In this document: positions 51,901-58,893 of the stretch, one piece after another
How the letters are laid out: every line of letters starts with the position of its first letter
Position numbering within the stretch: the first letter of the stretch is position 1
From: Hoplostethus atlanticus
Lineage: Eukaryota; Chordata; Actinopteri; Trachichthyiformes; Trachichthyidae
Assembly: GCA_034670405.1 (NCBI GenBank)
Contig: JAXDDX010000035.1
Coordinates: 1,145,001 to 1,209,000 of the forward strand
DNA: 64,000 bases
Reading direction: 5' to 3'
The notes under the pieces: model-generated
The model's database searches: none
Told to the model about the DNA's origin: nothing
Seen by the model: only the letters and a program-made list of their open reading frames with translations
Made by a program: the position numbers and the translations under genes

Positions 51901-54900
51901 TACAAGACAGGGCATTACACCTAAACTGGTCATGCGTGGAAGTAGGGTGATTCTGATGTACGACGATGCATTCAAACAGCGTTGGGTAGATTCTTTTAGC
52001 TTTCTCCCTATGCGATTGTCAAAAACACCCGCAGCGCTTGGTTTTGAGGATGTAGAAAAGGGGTATTTTCCCCACACGTTTAATACAAGAGCGAATGAAT
52101 CCTACATAGGCCCTTACCCAGACCCGTCCTATTATGGATACGAGAAGATGTCAGAGGGTGACAAAGACACATTCATGACCTGGTATAACACCGTCCGTCA
52201 TGAGATGTTTGATTTCCAGAAAGAACTTGAGCGCTATGGTGTCAACGATGTTGTTGTTTTACGAAAGGCATGTATGGTCTTTCGTGAAACAATCATTCGT
52301 TGTTCAGGTATAGATCCCCTCAGTCACACAACCCTGGCATCATGCTGTATGGCCATCTACAAAACAAAATTTTTACCGGAAGACACGTTAGCTCTCACAT
52401 ACGAGGGAGCATATGTCGCACAGCACAAGACCTATTCAAATGTCTCCATCCAGTGGCTTGAGTTTTTAGCAAACCATCACGGTATAGAGATTCAACACGC
52501 TCTCAATGCTGGAGAAAAGCAGTTTGGTCCTTTCTTTACAGACGGATATGACCCAAACACGCATACGGCCTACGAATTTGCAGGCTGTTTTTATCACGGA
52601 TGTGATCTTTGCTACAATCCGGCCCATAAAAATCCTGTCACATGGATCGAATTTGGTCACATGAAAAGAGAGTTTAGTGATAAAATCTCAGTCCTCAAAA
52701 AAGACTATGGTCTCTGCGTGGTAGTTATCTGGCAATGTGAATGGGAGAAACAGAAAAAGACAGACGGTGTTGTACAGAGGTTTATGGAAACCTACAAAGC
52801 CCCCACAAGGCTTAACCCGCGAGATGCTCTATTTGGCGGTCGAACAAATGCCTATAAACTACTACACAACACACAACCCCATGAAAAAATCAGGTACTAC
52901 GACTTCACATCTCTCTACCCCACAGTGCAGTCTCGCAAGCCATATCCTCTAGGACATCCACAGATTATCTTTAGAGATTTTGAGTCTATCGATAAGTATT
53001 TTGGTTTTGTCAAGTGTTCTGTACTACCCCCAAGAGGTCTGTATCACCCTGTGCTCCCATACAGATGTCATGGAAAATTGATGTTCCCGCTGTGTCAGAC
53101 ATGTGCGCAGGAGCTTAACCAGACATCTGAATGCTGGCACAGTAGTGAAGAGAGAACGATCTCAGGCACATGGGTGTCATTCGAGCTGCAAAAAGCTCTT
53201 GAAAAAGGATACAAAATAACGACCATTGATGAGGTATGGCATTTCCCCCAACAGTCAGACACTCTGTTTAAAGAATATGTGAAAACCTTTTTAAAGTGTA
53301 AGCAAGAGGCTTCAGGATACCCCAGCCATATAGACAATGTGCAGGCACAACAGCAGTACGTAAAGGATTACTACGACAGAGAGGGCATACAACTAGATCC
53401 TCAAAAAATCTGTGTTAATAAAGCGGTCAGAAGCTGTAACAAGCTCATTTTGAACAGCTTGTGGGGACGTTTTTCTCTACGTACGGACCTAGCTACCACC
53501 GAACTAGTAACTGACTCTGAACGATTCGTACAGTTCATGTTTAGCGACATATATGATGTACGTCAGTTTTGCTTCATCTCTGACACTGTGGCTCTGGTGC
53601 AGTGGCGCTACAAAACTAGCGAAGCCTCTAGAGCTAGAGATGTTAATGTGTTTGTAGGGGCAATGACCACCGCCCATGCTAGACTCATGCTGTACGAGCT
53701 TTTAGACAAATTACAAGAGAGGGTCTTATACTGTGACACCGATAGTATAATCTTTGTGTCACGTGATGGGGAATGGATTCCACCATTGGGGTCGTATTTG
53801 GGAGATTTGACAGATGAGATCAATGACGGGGAAATCTGTGGCTCCGAGCATGAAGATTATATTACCGATTACGTGTCATCAGGTCCTAAATGCTACGCCT
53901 ACTGCACACGTCAAAACAGAGTCGTGGTAAAATGTAAGGGTGTCACTCTAAACGCTAAAAACGCAGCAGTTGTCACGCGCCAGACGCTATGCAGACTGGT
54001 TGAAAACTTTGTGGCTAATCAGGCTATAGGGGAAGTAATAACTACAGAGATAGAGACGATTCAGCGAGATAAAAGAAAGCTACAGCTTAAAAACGCTACA
54101 GTAGTGAAACGGCTGCAGATGGTTTACAACAAGCGTAGGGCTTTTCCTGATTATACCACACTACCATATGGATACTAGAGTCATGTCTAGAGAGGCAGAG
54201 AGGTTTGATCATCGGCTACAGCATCCATTCAGTTTGGTTGTGGCAGGTCCTTCAAATAGTGGGAAAACATACTTTGTCAAGACTGTTGTTGAAAATGCAG
54301 AGAAACTCATTTCTGACAAGATTGACAATATTGTTTACATTTATTCATGTTGGCAGCCTCTGTACGATAATCTGTTGAAAATAAGGGACATAAACTTTGT
54401 GGAAGGCATACCAGCGTCTCTCTGCGACGACTCTCTCCTACCACCGCAAAAAAATAATTTGCTCATTATTGATGACTTGATGAATGATGCTAGCGGTAAT
54501 TTGGAAGTCCAGAATGTTTTTACAAAGTATGTACACCATAGAAACCTCAGCTGTATGTATCTAGTGCAGCACTTATTTATTCAGGGGAAATCCAGTAGGA
54601 CAATTAGCTTAAATACCAACTATCTTGTCTTATTTAAAAATCCTAGAGACAAATATCAGATCTGTCTACTGGCCAGACAAATGTTTCCCTATAAGACAAA
54701 GTATTTCTTAGAGGCATTTAATGACGCAACAAGCATCCCATACGGATACCTTCTTGTTGACTTTAAAGCCAAGACTTCTGATTCTCTAAGACTCAGAACG
54801 GATTTGTTGTCAGACCACCCGGTTGTCTACGTGCCAAAAAACAAGTGACCCGTCGAAAATGTCGTCATGCATTCATAGAAACAGAGACGGGCTAAAGTTA

Positions 54901-57900
54901 TTATATAAGGCTCCGCCTGCTATGAGGAAAGTTATTCTGACTACTGCCAGCGATGATTTTATCAACACACTATGCGAAATAGCCTTAAATGTGCTACAAG
55001 GGGCTATACCTTTAACAGAGACGCAGTATCAACGGTTGAAAAAACAAAAGAACGGACTCAGGCTGCTGGCCGATAAGAAGGTTCAAATTTTAAGAAAGAA
55101 GAGGTTGATTAAGCAGACTGGAGGCGGTTTTCTTTTGCCGTTGTTAGGTGCCGCATTACCCTTTATCACCAGTCTTATTTCAAGAGGTTGATGATATTGT
55201 CGACAGCATGGAACATACCCAAAAAATGTATCTGGTACCACAACATCAGCTCGATGCAATAAGACAACCCAGTGCTCGCGAATCTATTAGACAGACTGCC
55301 GAAAATGAACTGGATAAGGATATACTGAATGTCTTGGGGCTACCAGACACTGACTTGCATGAAAAAGCAAAGAAATATGCTTGTGTTCTACAGCGTTTCT
55401 TGACCATGGTTAGACAGGGTGACCAAGAAAAAGGAGGTCAATAGGTCATCCATCAAACCTGTCAAATACTGACAAGCTGTCAATCAAAACTGTCAACTTT
55501 GACAAGCTGTCAATCAATCAAATGGGGTCAAAGGTCATCCATCAAACTTTTTGACAGGAGGCGTCCCATATTAACTACTGCCAGTAGTCCCTAGTAATGT
55601 TGCATATACCAGTAAATGAAAAAGTACTGCGGTACAAGAGTTTGGAAGACGGCACTAGTCGACTAGTGCAACTAGACATTGCAGTAGTCGTGTGTGTGAC
55701 ATTGCGGGAAAAAACCCGGACTGAGTTTGCAATATGAGCCGCAGCAATCGTGTAGTGAGTCGAGAGCGGACCACTTTCTCGTTTTGTTCAGAGACTAGAC
55801 TTGAGACGTCTCAACGTCTAAACTCATTGACAAAGACGAGGTGAAATAAAAGTGAAATATGAGAAAGACGAGCCCCTAAACACAGCAGCACCGCTGTGCA
55901 AGCACTATTTAAAGTATCTCGCAAAGGGAGGCAACGCGTCAAACCTGGTCAAACATCTGTAGGAAAAACATCCACACCATTTCAAGGAATTTTCAACTTT
56001 TCAAAGACCGACAGGTGATTGTTGACTAGCTAACTCCCCTGTTATGTCCATGAAAGAAATACAGAGTGATCGAAAACGGTGTCCAGGTTTGAAATAAAGC
56101 ACAATTATGGCATTTGACAGTGTTTCCCTTTTTTTAGGAAAAGTATTGCGTATCGAAATTCATGACTGTATCGAAACAAAAATTTGGGTATCGTGAAAAC
56201 ACGATAAAATAAAGCAAATAAAGTTGAATTGAATTGAATTACCTTAAGGTCAGGCCAACAGACTATGGATCTGGAACTATGTCAACCCCAAACTGCATTA
56301 ATATCAAGGCTGGTTATTGACAGTGGATCTCTGTATGTGAACCAACCAAGCCAACAGGCATCAAAGTTAATCATTCACCACTGAGAACAAATATCTAAGA
56401 TAAATGGACAACACACCAGAGCACCAGAAGCACCAGAGCATTAAGAAGCAGAAAACCCTCCTCCCTGCCAAACACATCTCCAAAGATGGGCCAAAGATGG
56501 AGAATGAGCATGAACTGAGCTGCGGTAGGGTGACTGGGAGAGAGGGGGTGGATGATGATGATGATGATGTATTGCTCACCTTGTGACAGATTTCTGTCTT
56601 GACCTCCTTCAGGGCCCGGTCAGAGAAGACACAGCCACAACTCGGCAGGTAACAGAACCTGAGAATAGAAACATCACATAAAAACCCAAGCAAACTTTTT
56701 TTTCATCCTGGGATACAAATTTAACCTAGATTGTTTTGTGTGTACAACACTGTACAGTACACACAAGGAAAAGACAACACCTATGGCTCTGTATTCATGT
56801 GTGGTGCATTTTCTAGCATGGTTTTGATCAAAATAATGCCCTTAAAGTTTAATGCTGATGAGTGGTGGTTCCATGATTTCAATAATGACCTGCAATACAT
56901 ATCCATTTATGAACAGAATTGAATGTCATAAAAGCAGAAAAGCATCATCAACATTGGAAAATTGAACTTAAGGACACAACAGTCAGCTAGCAAACCATGT
57001 TATCGTAAATCAAGAGATCTTCTGCATTAGGATGTATGTGGCATTAGGCTATCCGGTGTGCCCAGTGCTGATCTTTATTCTGTATGAAGAACCTTCCTTT
57101 ATTCTTTCTTTCTGTTTATTCTACACTAATTTCTTCAGTTCAATAACAGCTTTTTTGAAATACTGTAGGGTTAAGGATGCATTCTTCACTTGTTACCTGT
57201 GTTTGCCGTTCATCTCCAGGCCCACCACAGGGCAAATGAACATGGCACAGTTCATATCCTCATAGCGGTCTCCCTTGGTGTTCCTCCTCTCTCCCTCCCA
57301 TTCTGGGTTATCAGTCAAGTTCAGCTCTGTGATATCCTAGGAGTAGAGGAATTAACAAAATAAAATGCATGGGCACGCATGCACACATACACACGCAAGC
57401 ATGCTCCCCTGTGCGTGTGCATACACAGCATTAACTATGTTTTAGCATTAGTGATACGCAAAACATCTTTTCAAAGAAGACCTGAAGCAATTAGTGTGTG
57501 TTTTGGGTGATTTCAAGAGCATCTGTTCCCACAAGTAAACAACAGTTTCAGTTCTAGCATACCTTCATCCCACGGATGTGTACTGCAACCTCAGTGTTGG
57601 GTCTCTCAGCGGTCTTGTCCAAAAGGTACTCGATGACTGCATCTTTGTTATAAAGCCTGAGATGTTGAAAACATGGTTCACTGTTTTGATAATGTCACAG
57701 CTTTGTTTTAATACCTTATCGGTTTGTAAGGTACATCCAACTGAGGTTCCCTCAGTGTCTTTTATCATTATTAAGTCATCCTGTTTGCATATGTGGTACT
57801 AGCCTTGATTTTTGCCTAACTGGTGATGAACAGAAAGAGGACTCTCACCTTCCCAGTTCACAGGTAACGATGGGGCGTCTGAGTTTCTCCTGGCTCAGAG

Positions 57901-58390
57901 CACAGTACTTCCATTTGGCGGCGAGCGCTGCATTTTTATCAACCTAGACACGTCAAAAGGCACATAGAAGCTTATAATGATCCATATATATAATAGCATT
58001 GTTAATTCCTTACACTTACTATGGCAATGGTAATGTTACGCAAAGCCGCAATTCTCTGTCGTTAGTCTAGCAGCTAAAGTTAGCTACCATACGCATAAGA
58101 TAACAACACAGACATTAAATCCATTAAGTGTCGATAGCTAACTTGTTACTACATTTGTTACAACATTGTCTGCCTAAAATCATTATTTAATGTGTGTCAC
58201 AGCTTTACGATTTAGAAGGAAAAGTGTAACGTGTTAGTCGGTTAGCTGGCTAAGTTAGCAAGCTACCGACAGCTTTCGACAATGTCGCCAACAATGATGA
58301 ATTTGGAAAACCATAATGCACCTTCTCGACTTTTTTGGGGCCTTTCACCAACTCGTGTCTTTTAGGAATAGTGCCACCATCGCATCCCAT
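25486..58390 (-). CDS. rtf2: Replication termination factor 2 (nine coding exons)
   Basis: RTF2 is a nuclear, fork-associated protein with a RING-like cysteine-rich fold; its removal from stalled forks is needed for restart in human cells. Coding exons, in transcript order, are 58390-58322, 57943-57849, 57656-57563, 57336-57197, 56658-56580, 29141-29031, 28919-28865, 26427-26344 and 25682-25486. Every border is GT/AG and phases close to 307 residues (about 306 in human). Diagnostic segments are the start MGCDGGTIPKRHELVKGPKK, then LRRPIVTCELGRLYNKDAVI, FICPVVGLEMNGKHRFCYLP and CGCVFSDRALKE. The C-terminus KSLFTTHSSAKR...WVTHTPYHF matches the conserved tail. Exons 6-9 encode a lysine-rich helix and a serine-rich linker. 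Intron 5 is about 27.4 kb and contains antisense gcnt7 and a Polinton-like element. The call is secure. Confidence 0.96.
27310..27560 (+). pseudogene. Retroelement-derived coding fragment (ELTVPWE type)
   Basis: An open frame at 27,097-27,537 contains LRVDLVLWSATLRTVYFVEL followed by TVPWEDAVDETYERKKLRY and PVEVRC, then a stop with GFV-like coding just beyond. This block recurs, from memory, at the end of retroelement-derived proteins in fish databases; I cannot name the family. Only the end of the gene is present, a stop interrupts it, and a tandem RYSSRGIAAEA-like duplication sits in the middle. It lies in rtf2 intron 7, antisense to the host gene. Confidence 0.5.
28028..28067. repeat. Perfect 40-bp AT-rich palindrome
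   Basis: The sequence equals its own reverse complement over 40 bases, with TACTATATATAGG arms around a TA run. It could extrude a cruciform. No coding potential. Confidence 0.9.
29955..30912 (+). mobile_element. 5'-truncated RTE/Rex3-like LINE with 11-bp target duplication
   Basis: A non-LTR retrotransposon 3' end of about 958 bp is flanked by direct repeats GATTTTTCAGT at 29944-29954 and 30913-30923. The frame 30009-30689 encodes the reverse-transcriptase YxDD-equivalent motif LLFADDVVLMAP, then KEFKYLGVLFTSEGTIEREI and LRWFGHLVRMP. After a frameshift near 30,680 the frame 30694-30882 continues with TGRRPRGRPRTRW and ends LLPPRPDPG. A very short 3' UTR and a (GATGAA)n tail follow, typical of the RTE clade including fish Rex3. 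The 5' part is missing, as expected for incomplete reverse transcription. It sits in rtf2 intron 5. Confidence 0.85.
32249..32290. repeat. (GT)n microsatellite
   Basis: Twenty-one GT units. Confidence 0.95.
32545..32570. repeat. (TGC)n trinucleotide repeat
   Basis: Eight to nine TGC units. An open frame reads them as poly-cysteine, which is not credible as a protein. Confidence 0.85.
32779..32820. repeat. (TG)n microsatellite with TGCG interruptions
   Basis: TG units are interrupted by three TGCG variants. Confidence 0.9.
34353..35058. repeat. Inverted repeat pair (foldback, arms about 85-90 bp)
   Basis: The segment 34353-34443 (with GCAAGTTGTGCAAACATT and GATTACTAGGTA) pairs with the reverse complement of 34974-35058 at roughly 80% identity. 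A direct repeat GTGAAAGTACTAGATAAT lies at about 34,542 and 34,830 between the arms. It is probably a decayed non-autonomous DNA transposon. Ends and target duplication are unclear. Confidence 0.5.
35572..36419. mobile_element. TTAA-flanked non-autonomous DNA transposon upstream of gcnt7
   Basis: TTAA occurs at 35568-35571 and 36420-36423. Just inside, AAAGACACTCCACCAT and the reverse complement of ATGGTGGTGTGTTCCT form an imperfect 16-bp inverted repeat. TTAA duplications are characteristic of piggyBac and Kolobok elements. No transposase is encoded. The right end lies 24 bp before a good splice acceptor (TGTCTTTCCTGCAG, ending 36,447) for the first gcnt7 coding exon, so part of that intron end may derive from the element. 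Confidence 0.55.
36497..40369 (+). CDS. gcnt7: Beta-1,6-N-acetylglucosaminyltransferase family 14 protein (GCNT7)
   Basis: This is a Golgi type II membrane glycosyltransferase of family GT14, relatives of which add branching N-acetylglucosamine to O-glycans; GCNT7's own substrate is not established. Coding exons are 36497-36706, 37529-38270, 38838-38933 and 40116-40369, all GT/AG with closing phases, giving 433 residues (430 in human). A short cytoplasmic tail is followed by a membrane segment at residues 9-27 (SFLVCLGISIVVCSVIYL). The catalytic domain carries LHFITRPLS, RAIYTPQNVYCIHVDAKS, VNLCGQDFP, VYFGTAYYALTR and SPDEHYW, whose glutamate (about residue 307) aligns with the GCNT1 catalytic base. 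The end has GCKG/RYVRDICIYG and VPIEPSW. The start is the first ATG in its exon. The gene lies wholly inside rtf2 intron 5 on the opposite strand, and intact frames suggest it is functional. Confidence 0.95.
40771..40776 (+). terminator. Candidate gcnt7 polyadenylation signal
   Basis: AATAAA about 400 bp after the gcnt7 stop codon, followed by a TTATTTCAGTTTG stretch. Use is inferred. Confidence 0.45.
42531..42842. mobile_element. 312-bp MITE with TTAA target duplication
   Basis: TTAA flanks both ends (42527-42530 and 42843-42846). The ends are perfect 13-bp inverted repeats, AGCTGCACTAGGC and GCCTAGTGCAGCT. No coding sequence. The TTAA duplication points to the piggyBac or Kolobok superfamilies. 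The perfect ends suggest a fairly recent insertion. Confidence 0.8.
43482..43577. mobile_element. hAT-like transposon terminal fragment
   Basis: Read on the minus strand, the right edge begins CAGGGGTCCCCAACCACCGG and continues through GGACCGGTACC. This resembles the terminal repeat of vertebrate hAT (Charlie-like) elements as I recall it. A partly symmetrical GGCCGTTGGGGCGGGG lies at the other side. It is short and non-coding, and boundaries are approximate. Confidence 0.4.
44879..45027. repeat. Left terminal inverted repeat of the Polinton-like element
   Basis: Near-identical to the reverse complement of 55429-55579; the one clear difference is a small indel near 44,909. It contains several TGACAG/TGTCA motifs (44944, 44961, 44974, 44992) and a TGACCTTTGACCC motif at 44919-44931. 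More TGACAG/TGTCAG copies follow just inside the repeat to about 45,056. Confidence 0.95.
45091..45610. repeat. About 213-bp tandem repeats, roughly 2.5 copies
   Basis: The unit starts GACCTTTTA(A/T)TTATTTAATG at 45091 and again at 45304. A partial third copy runs from about 45,512. Shared blocks are TTCATTTGTTGTTTTGATCC, TGAACGGGGGTATTGACCA and GTTTTATACTCA. Open frames crossing the units do not persist through all copies, so it is probably non-coding: a control, replication or packaging region, or a simple duplication. Confidence 0.85.
45935..45997. repeat. (CA)n microsatellite inside the element
   Basis: A GCGC-started CA array of about 60 bp just upstream of the first exon of the spliced gene. 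Some Z-DNA-forming potential. Confidence 0.9.
46397..47307 (+). CDS. Spliced coiled-coil protein of the Polinton-like element, function unknown
   Basis: I do not recognise this protein. Coding exons are 46397-46427, 46538-46591, 46683-46793 and 46898-47307. All three introns have GT/AG borders, all are phase 1, and the frame closes at 201 residues. A non-coding first exon probably ends at 46209 (CCACG|GTAAGT), joined to an acceptor at 46325. The start MDKENKHPNK is the first ATG in its exon. The middle is charged with a basic KAKRTRSEN patch that could be a nuclear localisation signal. An acidic/aromatic patch (SWTDELWDRFDFG) follows. The last 75 or so residues, from SDRDVIVLIKSVI to LLAEIRTLRQSRRF, are predicted helix with heptad-like spacing. 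It lies upstream of the polymerase on the same strand. The intact frame across four exons argues for coding, but the family is unknown. Confidence 0.7.
47414..48921 (+). pseudogene. Protein-primed DNA polymerase B, N-terminal part (interrupted)
   Basis: An open frame from ATG 47414 runs 382 codons to a TGA at 48560-48562. The same frame continues beyond it without a shift to the edge of a nested transposon at 48921. The first 80 residues are acidic. A block around VVLRGPSLASDVQTVL and residues near RKKRPCLYSPQNIGNNLCFS resemble the N-terminal region of adintovirus/Polinton polymerases. After the stop comes a cysteine/histidine-rich part (CEYCYKPC, CNVCLTGC, CDQCSRIC, CDLCG) typical of the zinc-binding region before the exonuclease domain. 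The single stop and the insertion make it a pseudogene. It is possible that the N-terminal 382 codons were once a separate product, but frame continuity argues against that. Confidence 0.75.
49675..49860 (+). mobile_element. LINE (L2/CR1-type) 3' tail fragment
   Basis: The block GTGAAGCCCTTAGAGACTGG ... GATTAAGGGCTATACAAATA ... TGTGATTTGATTTTATTT is the characteristic 3' end of fish LINEs that finish in short TGATT-type repeats. No coding part is present. It is nested within the 2.6-kb transposon. Confidence 0.6.
50000..50275 (+). mobile_element. LTR-like fragment (possible solo LTR)
   Basis: A TATA-type box (CTCTATATAACC, about 50,151), a nearby AATAAA (about 50,176) and a following U5-like stretch (TTGTTGTTGTCACTTTGTTCTCC) are spaced as in a retroviral LTR. 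No internal retroviral genes are adjacent. Ends and duplication are not clear. Confidence 0.35.
50795..51175 (-). pseudogene. First-exon remnant of a transposon-encoded acidic protein
   Basis: The minus-strand open frame encodes a 126-codon stretch. It has an aspartate/serine-rich region, PLFLTDPISAVLESDEWDEY and a cysteine cluster KCGCKCHQGKPC, then a stop close to a possible GT donor (near 50,785). The frame is open upstream of its first codon (KKKKSLGNP) and no ATG in frame was found nearby, so the start may be mutated. The layout recalls the N-terminal exon of a transposon-linked protein family in fish; I cannot name it. No downstream exons are visible. Confidence 0.4.
51531..54178 (+). 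pseudogene. Protein-primed DNA polymerase B, exonuclease and polymerase domains
   Basis: The frame is open from the edge of the nested transposon to the TAG at 54176-54178. The first ATG (51887, 763 codons) is internal to the domain, because coding clearly starts earlier. The sequence shows HTCSERKCRHC and HTCYIQP (zinc ligands), the Exo I motif YIFYDFETR (about 51,688), the Exo II region FVAHNASGFDNY, motif A YYDFTSLYPTVQ (Asp at about residue 339 from ATG 51887), motif B KLILNSLWGRFSL (about 523), motif C YCDTDSIIF (about 617) and a later GPKCYAY...KCKGVTL. These are the catalytic motifs of family B polymerases, and the arrangement is that of Polinton/adintovirus enzymes that prime from a terminal protein. 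All catalytic aspartates seen are present. It overlaps the ATPase start by 11 bp. It is not functional as a whole gene because the N-terminal part is separated and interrupted. Confidence 0.88.
54168..54848 (+). CDS. FtsK/HerA-type packaging ATPase of the Polinton-like element
   Basis: An intact 226-residue P-loop ATPase. The Walker A motif is GPSNSGKT at residues 27-34, preceded by HPFSLVVA. Walker B is LLIIDDLMND at residues 98-107. A later block (YLVQHLFIQGKSSRTISLNT) resembles the sensor region of viral genome-packaging ATPases. In related Polintons and adintoviruses this enzyme translocates the genome into the capsid. Its ATG lies inside the last codons of the polymerase (11-bp overlap), a compact viral arrangement. 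No capsid gene is present in this copy, so packaging could occur only with a helper. The frame has no stop or shift. Confidence 0.85.
   Translation: MDTRVMSREAERFDHRLQHPFSLVVAGPSNSGKTYFVKTVVENAEKLISDKIDNIVYIYSCWQPLYDNLLKIRDINFVEGIPASLCDDSLLPPQKNNLLIIDDLMNDASGNLEVQNVFTKYVHHRNLSCMYLVQHLFIQGKSSRTISLNTNYLVLFKNPRDKYQICLLARQMFPYKTKYFLEAFNDATSIPYGYLLVDFKAKTSDSLRLRTDLLSDHPVVYVPKNK
54859..55191 (+). CDS. Small basic pX-like (core/membrane-active) protein
   Basis: A 110-residue protein starting 10 bp after the ATPase stop. It has helical N-terminal and middle parts, a lysine/arginine-rich segment (KKVQILRKKRLIKQ, about residues 73-86) and a glycine-rich hydrophobic C-terminus (GGGFLLPLLGAALPFITSLI). 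In adintoviruses and related elements a protein of this shape sits beside the ATPase and is compared with adenovirus core protein X or VI-like membrane-active peptides. I choose ATG 54859; an in-frame non-ATG start at 54823 would overlap the ATPase and seems less likely. The function is inferred from context and composition. Confidence 0.65.
   Translation: MSSCIHRNRDGLKLLYKAPPAMRKVILTTASDDFINTLCEIALNVLQGAIPLTETQYQRLKKQKNGLRLLADKKVQILRKKRLIKQTGGGFLLPLLGAALPFITSLISRG
55208..55444 (+). CDS. Short ORF of Polinton-like element running into the right terminal repeat
   Basis: A 78-residue frame from ATG 55208. It begins near MEHTQKMYLVPQHQLD and has ESIRQTAENELDKDILNVL and KAKKYACVLQRFLTMV. A similar KM-LVP ... 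Y-LQRYL pattern recurs, from memory, in proteins following the pX-like gene in animal Polinton-type elements, where it often starts a longer protein. Here the last residues (EKGGQ) lie inside the terminal repeat that begins at 55,429. This suggests that downstream genes were deleted and the frame now ends by chance in the repeat. Function unknown. Confidence 0.55.
   Translation: MEHTQKMYLVPQHQLDAIRQPSARESIRQTAENELDKDILNVLGLPDTDLHEKAKKYACVLQRFLTMVRQGDQEKGGQ
55429..55579. repeat. Right terminal inverted repeat of the Polinton-like element
   Basis: Reverse complement of the left repeat, 2 bp longer. It contains GGGTCAAAGGTCA at 55525-55537 and TGTCA/TGACA motifs. The last base before the GCCAGT duplication is 55579. 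Confidence 0.95.
55590..56210 (+). mobile_element. Decayed hAT transposon with BED zinc-finger remnant
   Basis: Frame 55888-56011 reads APLCKHYLKYLAKGGNASNL, then VKHL, a stop, and EKHPHHFKEF. This is the C...H region of a BED zinc finger, as in hAT transposases. The surroundings (TATCGAAATTCATGACTG, GGGTATCGTGAAAACACG) look like a hAT end. The element is decayed and internally deleted. A separate SINE/LINE-type tail (AAGTTGAATTGAATTGAATT) follows at 56,220-56,240. The Polinton-like element inserted immediately to its left. Confidence 0.6.
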
Positions 58391-58730
58391 CTCGAAAGCT
58401 AATTAGTAACACTGTATTGATCAGTTATATAACAAGTTGAACAATGCTAGCTGATGAGCTCGAATCACAAGCAGGAAGTTGCAGGATTGTAAACAAACAA
58501 CGAGGGGTCTGAACAGCTCGCGGGACATGTGACTAATTTAATTGTCGCCCTCTAGTGGCTGTATGAACAAACCTTCAGGCCTCGGTGTATGTTCTAACAT
58601 CAGCCACAGTGTGGAAGCATCACTACAATTTTGAACACGAGCAAACAATACTACAGGCAAGGCAGAATTAGTTGAAAGTTATCAAAGAGATGATAAGGAA
58701 GTAAAGACCTCCCATGAAAAAATATCTATT

Positions 58731-58893
58731 ATTGTATTGTTTTGTATTGTTTTGTATTGTATTGTATTGTATTGTATTGTATTGTTGTTGTTTTTTGTAT
58801 TGTATTGTATTGTATTGTATTGTATTGTATTGTTTTGTATTGTTTTTGTTTTTTTGTATTGTATTGTATTGTATTGTATTGTACTGTATTGTG
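58731..58893. repeat. (TATTG)n pentanucleotide microsatellite
   Basis: About 160 bp of TATTG units with TTTTG interruptions. It gives long spurious frames on both strands. Confidence 0.95.

Larger units (their letters stand above)
44879..55579 (+). mobile_element. Reduced Polinton/Maverick (adintovirus-related) element
   Basis: A 10,701-bp element bounded by inverted repeats (149 bp left, 151 bp right) beginning AGTAGTTAATATGGG. It is flanked by a 6-bp direct duplication GCCAGT (44873-44878 and 55580-55585), the duplication size known for Polintons. In order it carries about 213-bp tandem repeats, a spliced coiled-coil gene, a protein-primed DNA polymerase, a packaging-type ATPase, a pX-like basic protein and a short ORF running into the right repeat. 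No integrase, protease, major capsid or penton gene is visible, and the usual size is 15-20 kb. The reading is a non-autonomous derivative integrated by a relative's integrase. The polymerase is broken by a stop codon and by a nested 2.6-kb transposon. It lies in rtf2 intron 5, antisense to the host gene. Confidence 0.85.
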
